A DNA stretch of 39,956 nt from Prevotella sp. (GCA_017941345.1 JAGAWQ010000090.1:1-39956), one strand, 5' to 3'. Counted from the first letter of the stretch, positions 27,117 through 34,916 are shown. Program-made: numbers and translations. Notes: generated by a model not told the origin, from the letters alone.

Positions 27117-27167
27117 CACTTTTTTCTGAAAAAGTGCTAAAACATCTGCCATTTTAGCCGAAAATGG
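27117..27167. other. Two tandem hairpins in an intergenic region
   Basis: CACTTTTT/AAAAAGTG (27117-27136) and CCATTTT/AAAATGG (27149-27167) form two adjacent small stem-loops, upstream of the next gene's -7 box. The rest of 27015-27200 shows no gene. Confidence 0.5.
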
Positions 27168-27200
27168 TTCAAGGTGTGTGGAGTTATCAGAATTAATGTG

Positions 27201-27209
27201 TATATTTGC
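27201..27209 (+). promoter_or_regulatory. Putative -7 box
   Basis: TATATTTGC, 21 bases before the ATG at 27231. No TTTG is seen at -33. Confidence 0.5.
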
Positions 27210-27230
27210 CAATGGTAAACTGAAATCGAT

Positions 27231-28454
27231 ATGGGAATTAAAAGGAACGAAGTAGCAGAGCCTCAGTGGAATTTTCTGGACTATGCCGTAATCAGCAAGG
27301 AGGACTTGTTTTCTCCTGAACGTTGGGGGAAAACAGTGGATTGGCATGTCATCCTAAATCAGGTCGAGAAAACACGGAAGGCCAGTCAGATGATAGACAT
27401 TAAAATCTATCCTTCGTCATTATTCCTTACTGCCATTGACCAGTTAGAGGCCAACCTTCTTATGGTGGACGACCTGTTCTATTATCTCACCGGTATTAGA
27501 ATTCCCCGGAAAGAGCAAGAATGGAAGGAAGCGAGGAAGAGGCTGGTCTTTTGGAACATGGACTGCTATGAAGTATTAAAAAAGATACGCAAAGGACTCC
27601 TACAAATTAAGGAAAACTTGATACTCTGCCTCAAACAGGAGCCTATATGGGACATTTCTCTTAAAGTTGGGAAAATTAGGGAATTGACAGCTATTGCGTT
27701 AGGCCCATCCCCCGTTATTCCGCCCCATGATAATGAATGGTATGCATACGAATATGCACACAAATACTTTGAGGTGACGGAAATAGACCAGGAGGCTTTG
27801 GCAGCACAGATCAAAAGAATACAGGTTATTCTACAAGATTATGCTGTAATTTTCATGCGTATTTATAACGAATTCCCTGATTTCTCCCAGTTGTTGGCAC
27901 TCTTTTGTCAAAGTGAAAAAGTTCAGAAGGAGTATATTGAGCCTTGGCGACACGACTTCGGTGGAACACGTGATAGCCTAATTGCCAAAATGGAAAAGGA
28001 CCCTAAACTGGGACCATGGGTGAACAGATTTATTCATCTCCCAAAAGTAAAAAAATTACATTATCAATTGTTCTATAGTTCCCAAGACCTCTATATGCCT
28101 GAGGACGAGGAAGAGTGTTACAATACCGACAACTGGATATCGATTCTAACCATTGCCGCCGTCTTGCAAGAATACGATGAGCAACATGGTGTGTCCACTC
28201 CAATCATCATGAAGCCTCTCAAGATTGACAGAGAGGTTCTCCTGACGAGACTATCTGTGTTTATCCCAGACGAAACAGTGGCTAAGCGGTTTGTAGAAGC
28301 TGCCCAAACAATCAATGACAAGCAAGTCATTGCCTTGGTGAAACATTACGAGACATATGGTCAGTGTTTGAATACGAAGAAAGCCTTATGGGAATTGCTT
28401 CACGAGGCAGGACTGTATCTCGCAAAATACTCAAATTGGAGCGCACAGACTTGA
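27231..28454 (+). CDS. Uncharacterised cytoplasmic protein
   Basis: 407 residues, no signal peptide and no convincing membrane helix. The sequence is rich in Trp, Tyr, Lys and Glu and probably mostly helical. Local landmarks are FLDYAVISKEDLFSPERWG near the start, ANLLMVDDLFYYLTGIRIPRK, an acidic MPEDEEECYNTDNW, and a C-terminal region with ALVKHYETYGQCLNTKKALW and a final YSNWSAQT. I do not recognise the family; the C-terminus vaguely recalls proteins of Bacteroidales conjugative elements, a weak impression only. Arginine is often encoded by AGG/AGA (for example the GCGAGGAAGAGG stretch near 27533), unlike neighbours that favour CGT/CGC, which suggests a different origin. Confidence 0.7.
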   Translation: MGIKRNEVAEPQWNFLDYAVISKEDLFSPERWGKTVDWHVILNQVEKTRKASQMIDIKIYPSSLFLTAIDQLEANLLMVDDLFYYLTGIRIPRKEQEWKEARKRLVFWNMDCYEVLKKIRKGLLQIKENLILCLKQEPIWDISLKVGKIRELTAIALGPSPVIPPHDNEWYAYEYAHKYFEVTEIDQEALAAQIKRIQVILQDYAVIFMRIYNEFPDFSQLLALFCQSEKVQKEYIEPWRHDFGGTRDSLIAKMEKDPKLGPWVNRFIHLPKVKKLHYQLFYSSQDLYMPEDEEECYNTDNWISILTIAAVLQEYDEQHGVSTPIIMKPLKIDREVLLTRLSVFIPDETVAKRFVEAAQTINDKQVIALVKHYETYGQCLNTKKALWELLHEAGLYLAKYSNWSAQT

Positions 28455-28487
28455 TATAATCACACCTACAACTTCTACTTGAAAACG

Positions 28488-28517
28488 AAGGGAATAGGCC
28501 TACCCTGATTCCCTTTT
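28488..28517 (+). terminator. Probable terminator
   Basis: Stem AAGGGAAT (28488-28495) with ATTCCCTT (28508-28515), 12-base loop, followed by only a short T run, 34 bases after the stop codon. Confidence 0.6.
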
Positions 28518-28528
28518 ACATGCCCGAC

Positions 28529-28567
28529 TGGATTCAAAATGGATTAATATTGGATTCAAAATGGATT
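28529..28567. repeat. 17-base direct repeat, 22-base period
   Basis: TGGATTCAAAATGGATT occurs at 28529-28545 and again, identical, at 28551-28567. It lies upstream of the -7 box of the next gene. Confidence 0.85.
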
Positions 28568-28615
28568 GTTGAAAAACAGTCCTTTTTTTGTATCCTGCCT
28601 CTTCAAAAACCGTCG

Positions 28616-28624
28616 TACTTTTGC
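28616..28624 (+). promoter_or_regulatory. -7 box of the repeat-leader gene
   Basis: TACTTTTGC. A TTTG at 28587-28590 is 25 bases upstream, longer than usual. If used, it gives a 5' leader of about 195 bases containing the 11-bp array. Confidence 0.55.
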
Positions 28625-28665
28625 ACCAGATCCCGAATTGGTGATACTTGGTCAGAGTAAGAGAT

Positions 28666-28775
28666 TCATAAAGACCTCATGTTAGTCTCATAAAGATCTC
28701 ATTAAGATCTCATAAAGAAGTCATAAAGATCTCATAAAGAACTCATGTTCATCTCTAATTGAACTCCAAATGACC
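28666..28775. repeat. Ten-unit 11-bp tandem repeat in an mRNA leader
   Basis: Exactly ten consecutive 11-base units, consensus TCATAAAGATC. Units 1-8 begin TCAT; units 9 and 10 (TCTAATTGAAC, TCCAAATGACC) are degenerate. There are no insertions or deletions between units. The array lies between the -7 box at 28616 and the ATG at 28824. Confidence 0.93.
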
Positions 28776-28823
28776 GCCTCTTCCAAGGGTAGGATTTAAT
28801 TATAAAACTTAAATTTTTAAATT

Positions 28824-30023
28824 ATGGCAAAAAGTAATGTTAAAAACCCAAAGACCACTGCACAGACATTGCAGCGAGTGTTGGTCAAGGATGTAGCTAT
28901 GGCCTACACCATGTTTAAGGAAATCTGCAATCATTCGTTCGAGAATGTGAACAGAGGTTTCGATTCGATGAACAAGTTCAAGAAGTTGAACCTGCGTTAC
29001 CTTCGTGAACGTGCGGCAACGCTTCAGAGCTTGGGTCAGAGTCTGAGCCAGTTCTACCAGTTTGTTCCGCTTCAGAGTGAGAATTGGTCACCCTTTGCTG
29101 CCATCATTTCAATGGGTCATCTTCCCGAGGTGTCGGTAGCCATCGATGTAGAAGGTGGACACAAGGCGTATGTCAATGCGCCCAGCCGTACTTACGCTGA
29201 CTTTGTCAATTCATGGGGGCTGCAGCGTGGCGACCAAGTGACCTTCGTCACTGTTCAGAAGCGCCAGGGCAAGTACGAGGTGAACTATGCCCGCATCGTG
29301 CTCAACCCTCGCAATGCCGACGGTTCTGGTGCGCCCATGACAACTGAGATTGTGAACAGCGAGGGCGAGTTCCCCTTCAGCAATTGGAAGAATCGCCTGA
29401 ACTTCTCTACTTTCGAATTCGACACCGACCACTTCAACTTCGTGCTGGGTCGTGGTGGTGATGTGGTGGCTGCCGGCATCATCGTCAGCCGCAAGGACAA
29501 GAGTGGTGATTGGTTCCGCAGCAACTGCCAGCTCGTGCTCAACGAGGCTGGTCTGGGCAGCGACCTGTGCAGTCTGGCTGAGGCTGTGGAGAAGAGCTAT
29601 GCATCTTACGACATCGACTTGGAGTCGGAGTTCTACCTGAACAATGCTGGTACGAGCGGTACAGGCAGCACAGAGGATGTCACGCCAAGCGGTGGTGGCG
29701 GTGTGACACCTGGTCAGCCCGTCTACAACACCAGTGCTACAATCAACGGTGTAAGCCAGAGCATTGCGGGTGGTAGCGTCAACGCCACGGCTCCTATCAC
29801 CAGCGTGGCCGTCAGTGGCACGAACCTTGGTGACGTGGCCTTCACTGCAAAGGTAGATGGCACGGGCGATGCCATCAATCCTACCAGCCATGATGCCAGC
29901 GGTGCCTCGTTCACGGGCTTGAACGTTGAGGCCAGTCACAGCCTCATGGTCTATCGTGGCGGCACGCTCTGGTTTACCGTGACCGCGCAAGACCCTGACG
30001 ATGAAGGTCCTGGCGACCAGTAA
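28824..30023 (+). CDS. Uncharacterised protein with C-terminal Ig-like domain
   Basis: 399 residues without a signal peptide. The N-terminal part (1-270) opens MAKSNVKNPKTTAQTLQRVL, then a helical stretch and a beta-rich middle (RGDQVTFVTVQKRQGKYEVNYARIVLN; FNFVLGRGGDVVAAGIIVSRKD, landmarks only). A Gly/Ser/Thr linker (around 270-300, GTSGTGSTEDVTPSGGGG) leads to about 100 residues of beta-sandwich character (INGVSQSIAGGSVNATAP; AFTAKVDGTGDAINP; GGTLWFTVTAQD), perhaps Ig-like. The family is not recognised with confidence. Absence of an export signal is odd for such a tail. Its leader holds ten 11-bp repeats, and a terminator follows, so it is a single-gene unit. Confidence 0.75.
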   Translation: MAKSNVKNPKTTAQTLQRVLVKDVAMAYTMFKEICNHSFENVNRGFDSMNKFKKLNLRYLRERAATLQSLGQSLSQFYQFVPLQSENWSPFAAIISMGHLPEVSVAIDVEGGHKAYVNAPSRTYADFVNSWGLQRGDQVTFVTVQKRQGKYEVNYARIVLNPRNADGSGAPMTTEIVNSEGEFPFSNWKNRLNFSTFEFDTDHFNFVLGRGGDVVAAGIIVSRKDKSGDWFRSNCQLVLNEAGLGSDLCSLAEAVEKSYASYDIDLESEFYLNNAGTSGTGSTEDVTPSGGGGVTPGQPVYNTSATINGVSQSIAGGSVNATAPITSVAVSGTNLGDVAFTAKVDGTGDAINPTSHDASGASFTGLNVEASHSLMVYRGGTLWFTVTAQDPDDEGPGDQ

Positions 30024-30041
30024 TCAGGAACGAACTGAAAG

Positions 30042-30076
30042 AGAGGACAGCTGTGAATGGCTGTCCTCTTTATTTT
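30042..30076 (+). terminator. Intrinsic terminator
   Basis: Perfect 10-bp stem AGAGGACAGC / GCTGTCCTCT (30042-30051 with 30060-30069), eight-base loop, then a T-rich tail. It separates the preceding gene from the arabinose operon. Confidence 0.92.
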
Positions 30077-30119
30077 TGGCAAAATCGAGAATGGTTAATG
30101 AAACTTAAAAAGATTACAG

Positions 30120-30199
30120 AAGGTGTAAAAAACACACTTTTATGAAAAATAATCGGGAAAAACGATGGTGGAATGGAATTAATATTGTAATTTTACACC
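30120..30199. promoter_or_regulatory. Candidate AraR operators and galM promoter
   Basis: GGTGTAAAA (30122-30130) recurs as its exact inverse TTTTACACC (30191-30199), 60 bases apart. The first copy is part of a 21-base imperfect palindrome (AAGGTGT-N7-ACACTTT, 30120-30140). The second overlaps the -7-like TAATTTTAC (30188-30196) and the small palindrome TGTAA-TT-TTACA. No TTTG is seen at -33. Position and symmetry suit a regulator of the arabinose operon, presumably AraR (inference). Confidence 0.5.
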
Positions 30200-30236
30200 C
30201 AAAATCACATTGATAACTAAAAAACTACCCAAAGAA

Positions 30237-31415
30237 ATGAAGAACTTCAAGAAAGTTTTCGCCTCGACGACAGTGGCAGTAGCCCTGTTGACGGCTTGTG
30301 CTTCTGGTGAGCAGCAAGCACTGACGGTATCGGGTCTTGACCCTGCCAAGTTTGACACAACCATCAATGAGAAGCCCGTGAAGCTCTACACGCTGAAGAA
30401 CCAGCAGGGCATGGAGGTTTGCATCACCAACTACGGCGGACGCGTGGTGTCGCTGGTGGTGAACGACAAGGACGGCAAGCCGACTGACGTGGTGCTAGGC
30501 TTCGACAACATCGCTCAGTATGCCGACACGCTGAACTCGCCTACCGACTACGGTTCCAGTGTAGGCCGCTATGCCAACCGCATCAAGAACGCACAGTTCA
30601 AGATTGGGGAAGAGACCTACAACCTGAAGGTGAACGACAACGAGAACTGTCTGCACGGTGGCGGCACGACGGGATGGATGAATCAGGTGTACGACGCTGA
30701 GCAGATAGGTGACTCGATACTGAAGCTGACCATCGTGGCTGAGGACGGCGAGAACGGATTCCCCGGCAAGGTTACTGCCGTGACGACTTATAAAGTGACT
30801 GCCGACAACATGCTGGACATCACCTGGGAGGCTGAGACGGATAAGGCCACCATCATCAACCAGACGAACCACAACTACTACAACCTAAGCGGCGACTTCA
30901 CACAGGCAGGCTACGACCAGGTGCTCTATGTGAATGCCGACCAGTTTACGGCTTCCGACGCAAAATATATCCCTACAGGCGAGATTCGTAACGTGGAGGG
31001 TACACCATTCGACTTCCGTACGCCACATGCCATCGGCGACTCCATCCGTTCGCAGTACGACCAGATACAGAACGCTACGGGCTACGACCACAACTTCTGT
31101 CTGAACACCTATAAGGACGGCAAGGGCGACGACACGCAGGTATGTGCCTCGCTGTACTCGCCGAAGACGGGCATCTTCATGGAGATGTACACCAACGAGC
31201 CCGGCGTACAGGTATATAGCGGCAACTTCCAGGGTGTGGGCAAGGATGCTGACATCGTGCGCAAGCACGGCATCAAATATCCCAAGCACGTGAGCGTTTG
31301 TCTGGAGAGCCAGAAGTATCCTGACTCGCCGAACCATCCGGAGTGGGCAAGCCCTGTGCTGCAGCCTGGCGAGAAATATTACAGCCACGCTGCCTACAAG
31401 TTCAGCGTAAAATAG
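30237..31415 (+). CDS. galM: Aldose 1-epimerase (mutarotase), predicted lipoprotein
   Basis: Interconverts alpha and beta anomers of aldoses; here probably L-arabinose. 392 residues from the ATG giving MKNFKKVFAS. The signal peptide ends in lipobox ALLTAC (Cys21), so the enzyme is predicted to be anchored in the envelope, unlike cytoplasmic GalM. Family motifs are GGRVVSLVV, GRYANRIKNAQF, LHGGGTTGW, NQTNHNYYNLSG, GYDHNFCL and the catalytic Glu in MYTNEPGVQVYSGN. It is the first gene of the arabinose operon. An in-frame TTG at 30210 is not used, since it would disrupt the signal peptide. Confidence 0.93.
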   Translation: MKNFKKVFASTTVAVALLTACASGEQQALTVSGLDPAKFDTTINEKPVKLYTLKNQQGMEVCITNYGGRVVSLVVNDKDGKPTDVVLGFDNIAQYADTLNSPTDYGSSVGRYANRIKNAQFKIGEETYNLKVNDNENCLHGGGTTGWMNQVYDAEQIGDSILKLTIVAEDGENGFPGKVTAVTTYKVTADNMLDITWEAETDKATIINQTNHNYYNLSGDFTQAGYDQVLYVNADQFTASDAKYIPTGEIRNVEGTPFDFRTPHAIGDSIRSQYDQIQNATGYDHNFCLNTYKDGKGDDTQVCASLYSPKTGIFMEMYTNEPGVQVYSGNFQGVGKDADIVRKHGIKYPKHVSVCLESQKYPDSPNHPEWASPVLQPGEKYYSHAAYKFSVK

Positions 31416-31443
31416 TTATCAATTATCAATTGTCAATTATCAA
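31416..31443. repeat. Heptad cassette between galM and the symporter
   Basis: Four tandem TTRTCAA heptamers start on the base after the galM stop codon. This is the reverse orientation of the AATT(GAYAATT)4 cassette found elsewhere in the operon. Confidence 0.85.
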
Positions 31444-31460
31444 TAAATTAAAATAGAATT

Positions 31461-33140
31461 ATGGCTTTATTAGACTGGATTGTCATTGGCGTCTTCTGCC
31501 TCGCGCTGATTGGCATTGTGATTTGGGTTGTCTCGCAGAAAAACGACAACTCGGCAGACTATTTCTTGGGTGGCAAGGATGCGACATGGATTGCCATCGG
31601 TGCATCAATCTTCGCCTCGAACATCGGTTCGGAGCACTTGATAGGACTGGCTGGTGCCGGAGCCTCATCGGGTATGGCAATGGCCCACTGGGAGATTCAG
31701 GGTTGGATGATTCTGATTCTGGGTTGGGTATTCGTACCGTTCTACACACGAAGCATGGTGTACACGATGCCTGAATTCCTGGAGCGTCGCTTCAACAAGG
31801 AGAGCCGCACCATTCTGAGCGTCATCTCGCTGATTAGCTATGTGCTGACGAAGGTAGCCGTAACGGTGTATGCCGGCGGTCTGGTGTTCCAGCAGGTATT
31901 TGGCATCAAGGAACTGTGGGGCATCGACTTCTTCTGGATTGCCGCCATCGGACTGGTGCTCATCACCGCACTCTACACCGTGTTTGGCGGTATGAAGTCG
32001 GTGCTTTACACCAGCGTGCTGCAGACTCCTATCTTATTATTAGGCTCGCTGATTATCCTGGTACTCGGCTTGAAAGCCCTGGGCGGATGGGATGAGATGA
32101 TGGCTACCTGTTCAATCCAGACGGTGAATGAATATGGCGACCACATGACAGACCTGATGCGCGACCTGCGCGACCCACAGTATCCTTGGCTGGGTGCCTT
32201 GGTAGGTTCGGCTGTCATTGGTTTCTGGTACTGGTGTACCGACCAGTATATCGTTCAGCGCGTGCTGTCGGGTAAGGACGAGAAGGAGAGCCGTCGTGGT
32301 ACCATCTTCGGCGCTTATCTGAAACTGTTGCCCGTATTCCTGTTCCTCATTCCAGGTATGATTGCCTATGCTATGAGCACTAAAGGTATTACACTTCCCA
32401 GTGGCGAGGTGTTCGTGCTGTCGACTCCTGATGCAGCCTTCCCCACCCTCGTGGCTAAGATTCTGCCTGCTGGTGTGAAAGGTCTGGTGGTTTGTGGTAT
32501 TCTGGCTGCCCTGATGTCGTCGCTGGCATCGCTGTTCAACTCGTCAGCCATGCTGTTCACCATCGACTTCTGGAAGCGTCTGCGTCCTGAGACTCCTGAG
32601 AAGCAGCTGGTTCGCATCGGCCAGGTAGCTACTGTAGTCATCGTGGTACTGGGTATCCTGTGGATTCCCATCATGCGCTCGGTAGGTGATGTGCTGTACA
32701 ACTACTTGCAAGACGTCCAGTCGGTGCTGGCTCCTGGTATTGCCTCTGCCTTCCTGCTGGGTATCTGCTGGAAGCGCGCCTCCGCCAAGGGTGGCATGTG
32801 GGGTCTACTCTCAGGTATCATCATCGGTCTGACACGTCTGGGTGCGAAGGTTTACTACAGCAATGCTACCGATGCCGGCGACTCGTGGTTCAAAGCCGTG
32901 TTCTTCGACTTCAACTGGCTGTACTTCTGTGGTGTGATGCTCGTTGTCTGCTGTCTGGTAGTCATCATCGTATCGCTCTGCACCGAGGCTCCTGACGAGA
33001 AGAAGATACAGGGTCTGGTATTCGGTACCTCAACACCTGAGCAGATTGCCGCCACACGTGCCAGCTGGAACCATTGGGATATCATCCACACCGTTATCAT
33101 CTTAGGTATCACCGTTGCATTCTACGCTTACTTCTGGTAA
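31461..33140 (+). CDS. Sodium/solute symporter (SSS family), probable arabinose uptake
   Basis: 559 residues with about 14 membrane helices, SGLT-like. Landmarks are ADYFLGGKDATWIAIGASIFASNIGSEH-type core residues (GG..W..IG.S.FASNIG), the GWVFVPFYTRS and TMPEFLERRF motifs, ALYTVFGGMKSVLYT and DQYIVQRVLSGKDEKESRRG. It lies between galM and araR, which strongly suggests Na+-coupled L-arabinose import across the inner membrane (inference from context). The extended C-terminal helix after WNHWDII is typical of the longer SSS members. It begins after a heptad cassette; araR starts 4 bases after its stop. Confidence 0.93.
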   Translation: MALLDWIVIGVFCLALIGIVIWVVSQKNDNSADYFLGGKDATWIAIGASIFASNIGSEHLIGLAGAGASSGMAMAHWEIQGWMILILGWVFVPFYTRSMVYTMPEFLERRFNKESRTILSVISLISYVLTKVAVTVYAGGLVFQQVFGIKELWGIDFFWIAAIGLVLITALYTVFGGMKSVLYTSVLQTPILLLGSLIILVLGLKALGGWDEMMATCSIQTVNEYGDHMTDLMRDLRDPQYPWLGALVGSAVIGFWYWCTDQYIVQRVLSGKDEKESRRGTIFGAYLKLLPVFLFLIPGMIAYAMSTKGITLPSGEVFVLSTPDAAFPTLVAKILPAGVKGLVVCGILAALMSSLASLFNSSAMLFTIDFWKRLRPETPEKQLVRIGQVATVVIVVLGILWIPIMRSVGDVLYNYLQDVQSVLAPGIASAFLLGICWKRASAKGGMWGLLSGIIIGLTRLGAKVYYSNATDAGDSWFKAVFFDFNWLYFCGVMLVVCCLVVIIVSLCTEAPDEKKIQGLVFGTSTPEQIAATRASWNHWDIIHTVIILGITVAFYAYFW

Positions 33141-33144
33141 ACTG

Positions 33145-33822
33145 ATGACATCATTCTATTTTGAACACCAGAAAATATTCCTGTCGGTCGACTGCATCAT
33201 CTTCGGCTTCGATGCCAACAAGCTGAAGGTGCTGATAGGCAAGCGACAGATGGACCCGGGTCGTGGCGAATGGAGCCTCTACGGAGGTTTCGTCCGCAAC
33301 GACGAGAGTCTGGACGACGCTGCCGACAGAACGCTGTACGAGCTGACGGGAATGCGCAACGTGTACATGCGGCAGGTGGGCGCCTTCGGCAGCGTGGACC
33401 GCGACCCCGGTGAACGCGTGGTCAGCGTGGCCTACTACGCCCTTATTAATGTGAAGGACTACAGCAAGAAGCTGCTGACCCTGCACGGCGTGGAATGGGT
33501 AGACTTGGACGAGCTGCCACAGCTGTACTCGGACCACAACGAGATGATTCGCAAGGCGCGCAAACTGATGCAGCAGAAAATCAAGACGGAGCCCATCAGC
33601 TTCCAGCTGCTGCCTCCACTGTTCACGCTGACGCAGTTGCAGCGACTCTACGAAGTGGTGAATGGCGAAGAGGTGGACAAGCGAAACTTCCGCAAGCGCG
33701 TCAAGGAGATGGACTTCATCGAAAAGACGGAGCTGATAGACAAAAAGTCATCGAGACGTGGGGCTTCACTCTATCGATTCAACAAAAAGATATACGACAA
33801 AGACTCAAACTTTAAATTATAA
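33145..33822 (+). CDS. araR: NUDIX-type arabinose regulator AraR
   Basis: 225 residues, NrtR-family architecture: a NUDIX domain (about 1-145) and a C-terminal winged helix (about 150-225, [18 protein letters not shown] to SLYRFNKK). The Nudix box (47-69) is degenerate: [21 protein letters not shown] lacks the REUxEE glutamates (RTLYEL instead), so hydrolysis is unlikely and the domain should act as a ligand sensor. In Bacteroides thetaiotaomicron a homologous AraR represses arabinose genes and is released by L-arabinose. The start is the ATG 4 bases after the symporter stop; a longer frame into that gene is rejected. Probably autoregulated as part of the operon. Confidence 0.9.
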   Translation: MTSFYFEHQKIFLSVDCIIFGFDANKLKVLIGKRQMDPGRGEWSLYGGFVRNDESLDDAADRTLYELTGMRNVYMRQVGAFGSVDRDPGERVVSVAYYALINVKDYSKKLLTLHGVEWVDLDELPQLYSDHNEMIRKARKLMQQKIKTEPISFQLLPPLFTLTQLQRLYEVVNGEEVDKRNFRKRVKEMDFIEKTELIDKKSSRRGASLYRFNKKIYDKDSNFKL

Positions 33823-33826
33823 TATT

Positions 33827-34525
33827 ATGCTAGAAGAACTGAAAGAAAAAGTATTTCGGGCCAATCTTGACCTCGTGAAGCATAACCTGGTTATCTTCAC
33901 CTGGGGCAATGTTTCGGCCATCGACCGCGAGAATGGCCTCGTCGTCATCAAACCCTCAGGTGTAGAATACGACGTGATGAAAGCCTCCGACATGGTGGTC
34001 GTAGACCTGGAGACAGGCAAGGTGGTGGAAGGCGACCTGAACCCATCATCGGACACCCCGACGCACCTGGTGCTCTACAAGGCATTCCCCGAGCTGGGAG
34101 GCATCGTCCACACCCACTCTACTTACGCTACGGCATGGGCTCAGGCGGGCAAGGACATTCCCAACATCGGTACGACCCATGCCGACTACTTCCACGACTG
34201 CATTCCATGCACGGAGTCGATGACGGAAGACCAGATGGGTGAATATGAGAAGAATACGGGTGTGGTCATCGTTGAGCGTTTCATCAAAGGAAACATCAAT
34301 CCTGTACACACGCCTGCCGTACTAGTAAAGAACCACGGTCCCTTCGCCTGGGGCAAGGATGCCGACCAGGCTGTTTACCACGCTGTAGTCACTGAGCAGG
34401 TGGCTAAGATGGCCTTCGTCTCGTTTATGGTCAATCCCGAAACTACGATGAATCCGCTGCTGGTAGAGAAGCACTTCTCGCGTAAACACGGACCTAATGC
34501 CTATTATGGACAGCGAAAACGCTGA
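33827..34525 (+). CDS. araD: L-ribulose-5-phosphate 4-epimerase
   Basis: Converts L-ribulose 5-phosphate to D-xylulose 5-phosphate, which enters the pentose phosphate pathway. Class II aldolase/epimerase fold, 232 residues. The zinc site is visible as His95 and His97 in [11 protein letters not shown] and His170 in [10 protein letters not shown]; Asp76 in SSDTPTH is also present. The start is the ATG 4 bases after the araR stop. The 3' side is followed by the heptad cassette and the broken four-helix gene. Confidence 0.96.
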   Translation: MLEELKEKVFRANLDLVKHNLVIFTWGNVSAIDRENGLVVIKPSGVEYDVMKASDMVVVDLETGKVVEGDLNPSSDTPTHLVLYKAFPELGGIVHTHSTYATAWAQAGKDIPNIGTTHADYFHDCIPCTESMTEDQMGEYEKNTGVVIVERFIKGNINPVHTPAVLVKNHGPFAWGKDADQAVYHAVVTEQVAKMAFVSFMVNPETTMNPLLVEKHFSRKHGPNAYYGQRKR

Positions 34526-34539
34526 CCATAGCAGGCATT

Positions 34540-34571
34540 AATTGACAATTGACAATTGATAATTGACAATT
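34540..34571. repeat. Heptad cassette, left arm
   Basis: 32 bases with the pattern AATT(GAYAATT)4; the variable positions read GAC, GAC, GAT, GAC. It ends exactly at the ATG of the four-helix remnant. Confidence 0.92.
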
Positions 34572-34827
34572 ATGAAAGACGGAAACATTGTCAGGGAAAA
34601 GAGCTTCGATTTCTCCGTTAGAATCGTTAATCTCTATAAGCATCTTACTTCCAACAAGCAGGAGTATGTTCCTTAAGGAGTCGTGCGAAAGCGACTATTG
34701 GCTCAGGTTATTACATCGGACTGAATATCTGACGGAAACCGAATACAAGAGAATCATAGCCGACTGCCGTGAGCTTACGAAATTGTTGACATCAATTGTC
34801 AAATCAACTAAAGAGAGCAATAAATAA
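34572..34827 (+). pseudogene. Broken four-helix-bundle protein gene (23S rRNA IVS-type)
   Basis: The first 34 codons (MKDGNIVREKSFDFSVRIV and on to KQEYVP) end in TAA near 34676. A second open stretch in another frame resumes at LKESCESDYWLRLLHRTEYL and ends NK-stop at 34827. Intact members of this small family, as I recall them, join these two parts by about 35-40 residues containing a conserved SGTSIGANI-like motif, which is missing here. So an internal deletion plus frameshift has destroyed the gene. The family was named for proteins in rRNA intervening sequences; its function is unknown. It lies within the arabinose operon between araD and araA, bounded by inverted heptad cassettes. A 79-residue frame (34588-34827) exists, but its first 25 residues look non-native. 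Confidence 0.8.
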
Positions 34828-34870
34828 TATATTAACAAATGATAAGCGATAAATTCCCATGCGACAGCTT

Positions 34871-34902
34871 AATTGTCAATTGTCAATTATCAATTATCAA
34901 TT
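34871..34902. repeat. Heptad cassette, right arm (inverted)
   Basis: 32 bases, the reverse complement form of AATT(GAYAATT)4. Together with 34540-34571 it frames a segment of about 363 bases. Confidence 0.92.
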
Positions 34903-34916
34903 AAAATTTTAAAACT

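Noticed and set aside
28666..28775. CRISPR array
   Set aside because: The 11-base units are contiguous without unique spacers, and there are no cas genes nearby.
34588..34827. Intact small gene of 79 codons
   Set aside because: The first part is translated out of frame from the four-helix N-terminus; only the last 50 residues fit the family. It is better read as a pseudogene starting at 34572.
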